Assembly: GCF_947489565.1 (NCBI RefSeq) | Contig: NZ_CANLEA010000004.1 | Span: forward strand, 62,001 to 126,000 | From: an uncultured Kordia sp. | GTDB lineage: Bacteria; Bacteroidota; Bacteroidia; Flavobacteriales; Flavobacteriaceae | Length of the DNA: 64,000 bases | Direction: 5' to 3' | Shown: positions 63,696 through 64,000 of the stretch, one piece after another | How the letters are laid out: each line of letters begins with the position of its first letter | How positions within the stretch are numbered: position 1 is the stretch's first letter | Program-made: the position numbers and the translations under genes | The notes under the pieces: generated by a model | Told to the model about the DNA's origin: nothing | Databases searched by the model: none | What the model saw: only the letters and a program-made list of their open reading frames with translations

Positions 63696-64000
63696 ATGAA
63701 AAAACTAACCAAACTAATCTTTGCATTGATATGTATACTTTGCATACAAAATTGTAAAGATGACGACTTCAATACTACAGGAGATACTACTAGTTCAGAA
63801 ACAGAAGCTGTCAGGGATCAACAATTCAAAACAGAGAACTTCGGAAATGCCACTACTGCAAAATTCATTGGTTCCATTACCGATACATCTGGAAATAAAT
63901 TAGAAAACGTACAAATCATAATTGGAAATACAACAACGTTAACAAACAACAATGGACTTTTTATTTTAAATGATGTAGATGTGTTTGAAAATTTCGCGTA
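63696..64000 (+). CDS. Lipoprotein paralogue (copy 3), cut by the right edge
   Basis: ATG at 63696 opens a frame that runs past the window edge, giving 101 complete codons. A lipobox (LCIQNCKDDD) is followed by SETEAVRDQQFKTENFGNAT and the start of the CarboxypepD-reg-like domain (KFIGSITDTSGNKLENVQI). It matches copy 2 closely in this part. The array probably continues outside the window. Confidence 0.85.
   Translation, partial: MKKLTKLIFALICILCIQNCKDDDFNTTGDTTSSETEAVRDQQFKTENFGNATTAKFIGSITDTSGNKLENVQIIIGNTTTLTNNNGLFILNDVDVFENFA

Noticed and set aside
1-64000. CRISPR arrays, insertion sequences or prophage genes
   Set aside because: I looked for regularly spaced repeats, transposase motifs and phage structural genes and found none. 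The repeats present are short, tandem or intergenic.

Overview
The window looks like chromosomal DNA of a marine Bacteroidetes bacterium of the family Flavobacteriaceae. The evidence is low GC, a type IX secretion (T9SS) sorting tail, a BshB1 bacillithiol deacetylase, a fused ResB-CcsA cytochrome c biogenesis protein, many lipoproteins and TPR-type membrane regulators, and peptide precursors with Gly-Gly leaders. A Kordia-like genus is my guess from protein style and was not tested.

Layout. 1-4755: the edge of a TPR protein, a decayed gene remnant, then a compact + strand cassette (1287-4755). Three of its proteins carry TIR-like or nucleoside-deoxyribosyltransferase-like (NDT-like) modules, and the fourth is a small membrane protein; I read it as a candidate conflict/defence system. 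5057-14999: a membrane-anchored TPR/LuxR-type regulator, a 2306-residue leucine-rich-repeat surface protein made of nine modules, and a small T9SS-sorted protein. A paired GTTACC element lies on both sides of the regulator. 15080-20068: a broken TonB-dependent receptor (5' truncated, with an in-frame stop) followed by two ABC-2 type permeases with no ATPase. 20132-20355: tRNA-His with a nearby partial duplicate of its 3' end. 20497-27284: mostly minus-strand housekeeping and stress genes (BshB1, a PLP sulfur enzyme, a MATE pump, glutathione peroxidase) and a CHAP-domain protein. 27469-27966: two Gly-Gly leader peptides. 28384-32646: an outer-membrane receptor with a LytS/LytTR two-component pair.

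33071-44341: housekeeping again, with ccsBA, a truncated haemoglobin, a conserved block (DUF2520-type, KdsC-like, UbiA, Maf) and an M1 aminopeptidase lipoprotein. 44416-53893 is the second accessory region. An unknown 172-residue protein, a TPR histidine kinase and a LuxR response regulator are followed by a trypsin-like protease, two large coiled-coil membrane proteins and a VWA-like lipoprotein. A similar palindrome lies before the first gene of the signalling block and before the protease gene, which suggests that the regulator controls both. A family of lanthipeptide-like precursors, one of them dead, follows directly. 54240-64000: a PIG-L deacetylase, a small membrane protein and a sodium:solute symporter, then at least three tandem paralogous lipoproteins sharing a conserved leader about 54 nt before each start.

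The best candidates for an undescribed system are the 44416-52859 protease/coiled-coil/VWA locus and the 1287-4755 three-module cassette. No database search was possible. All family names come from motif recognition.
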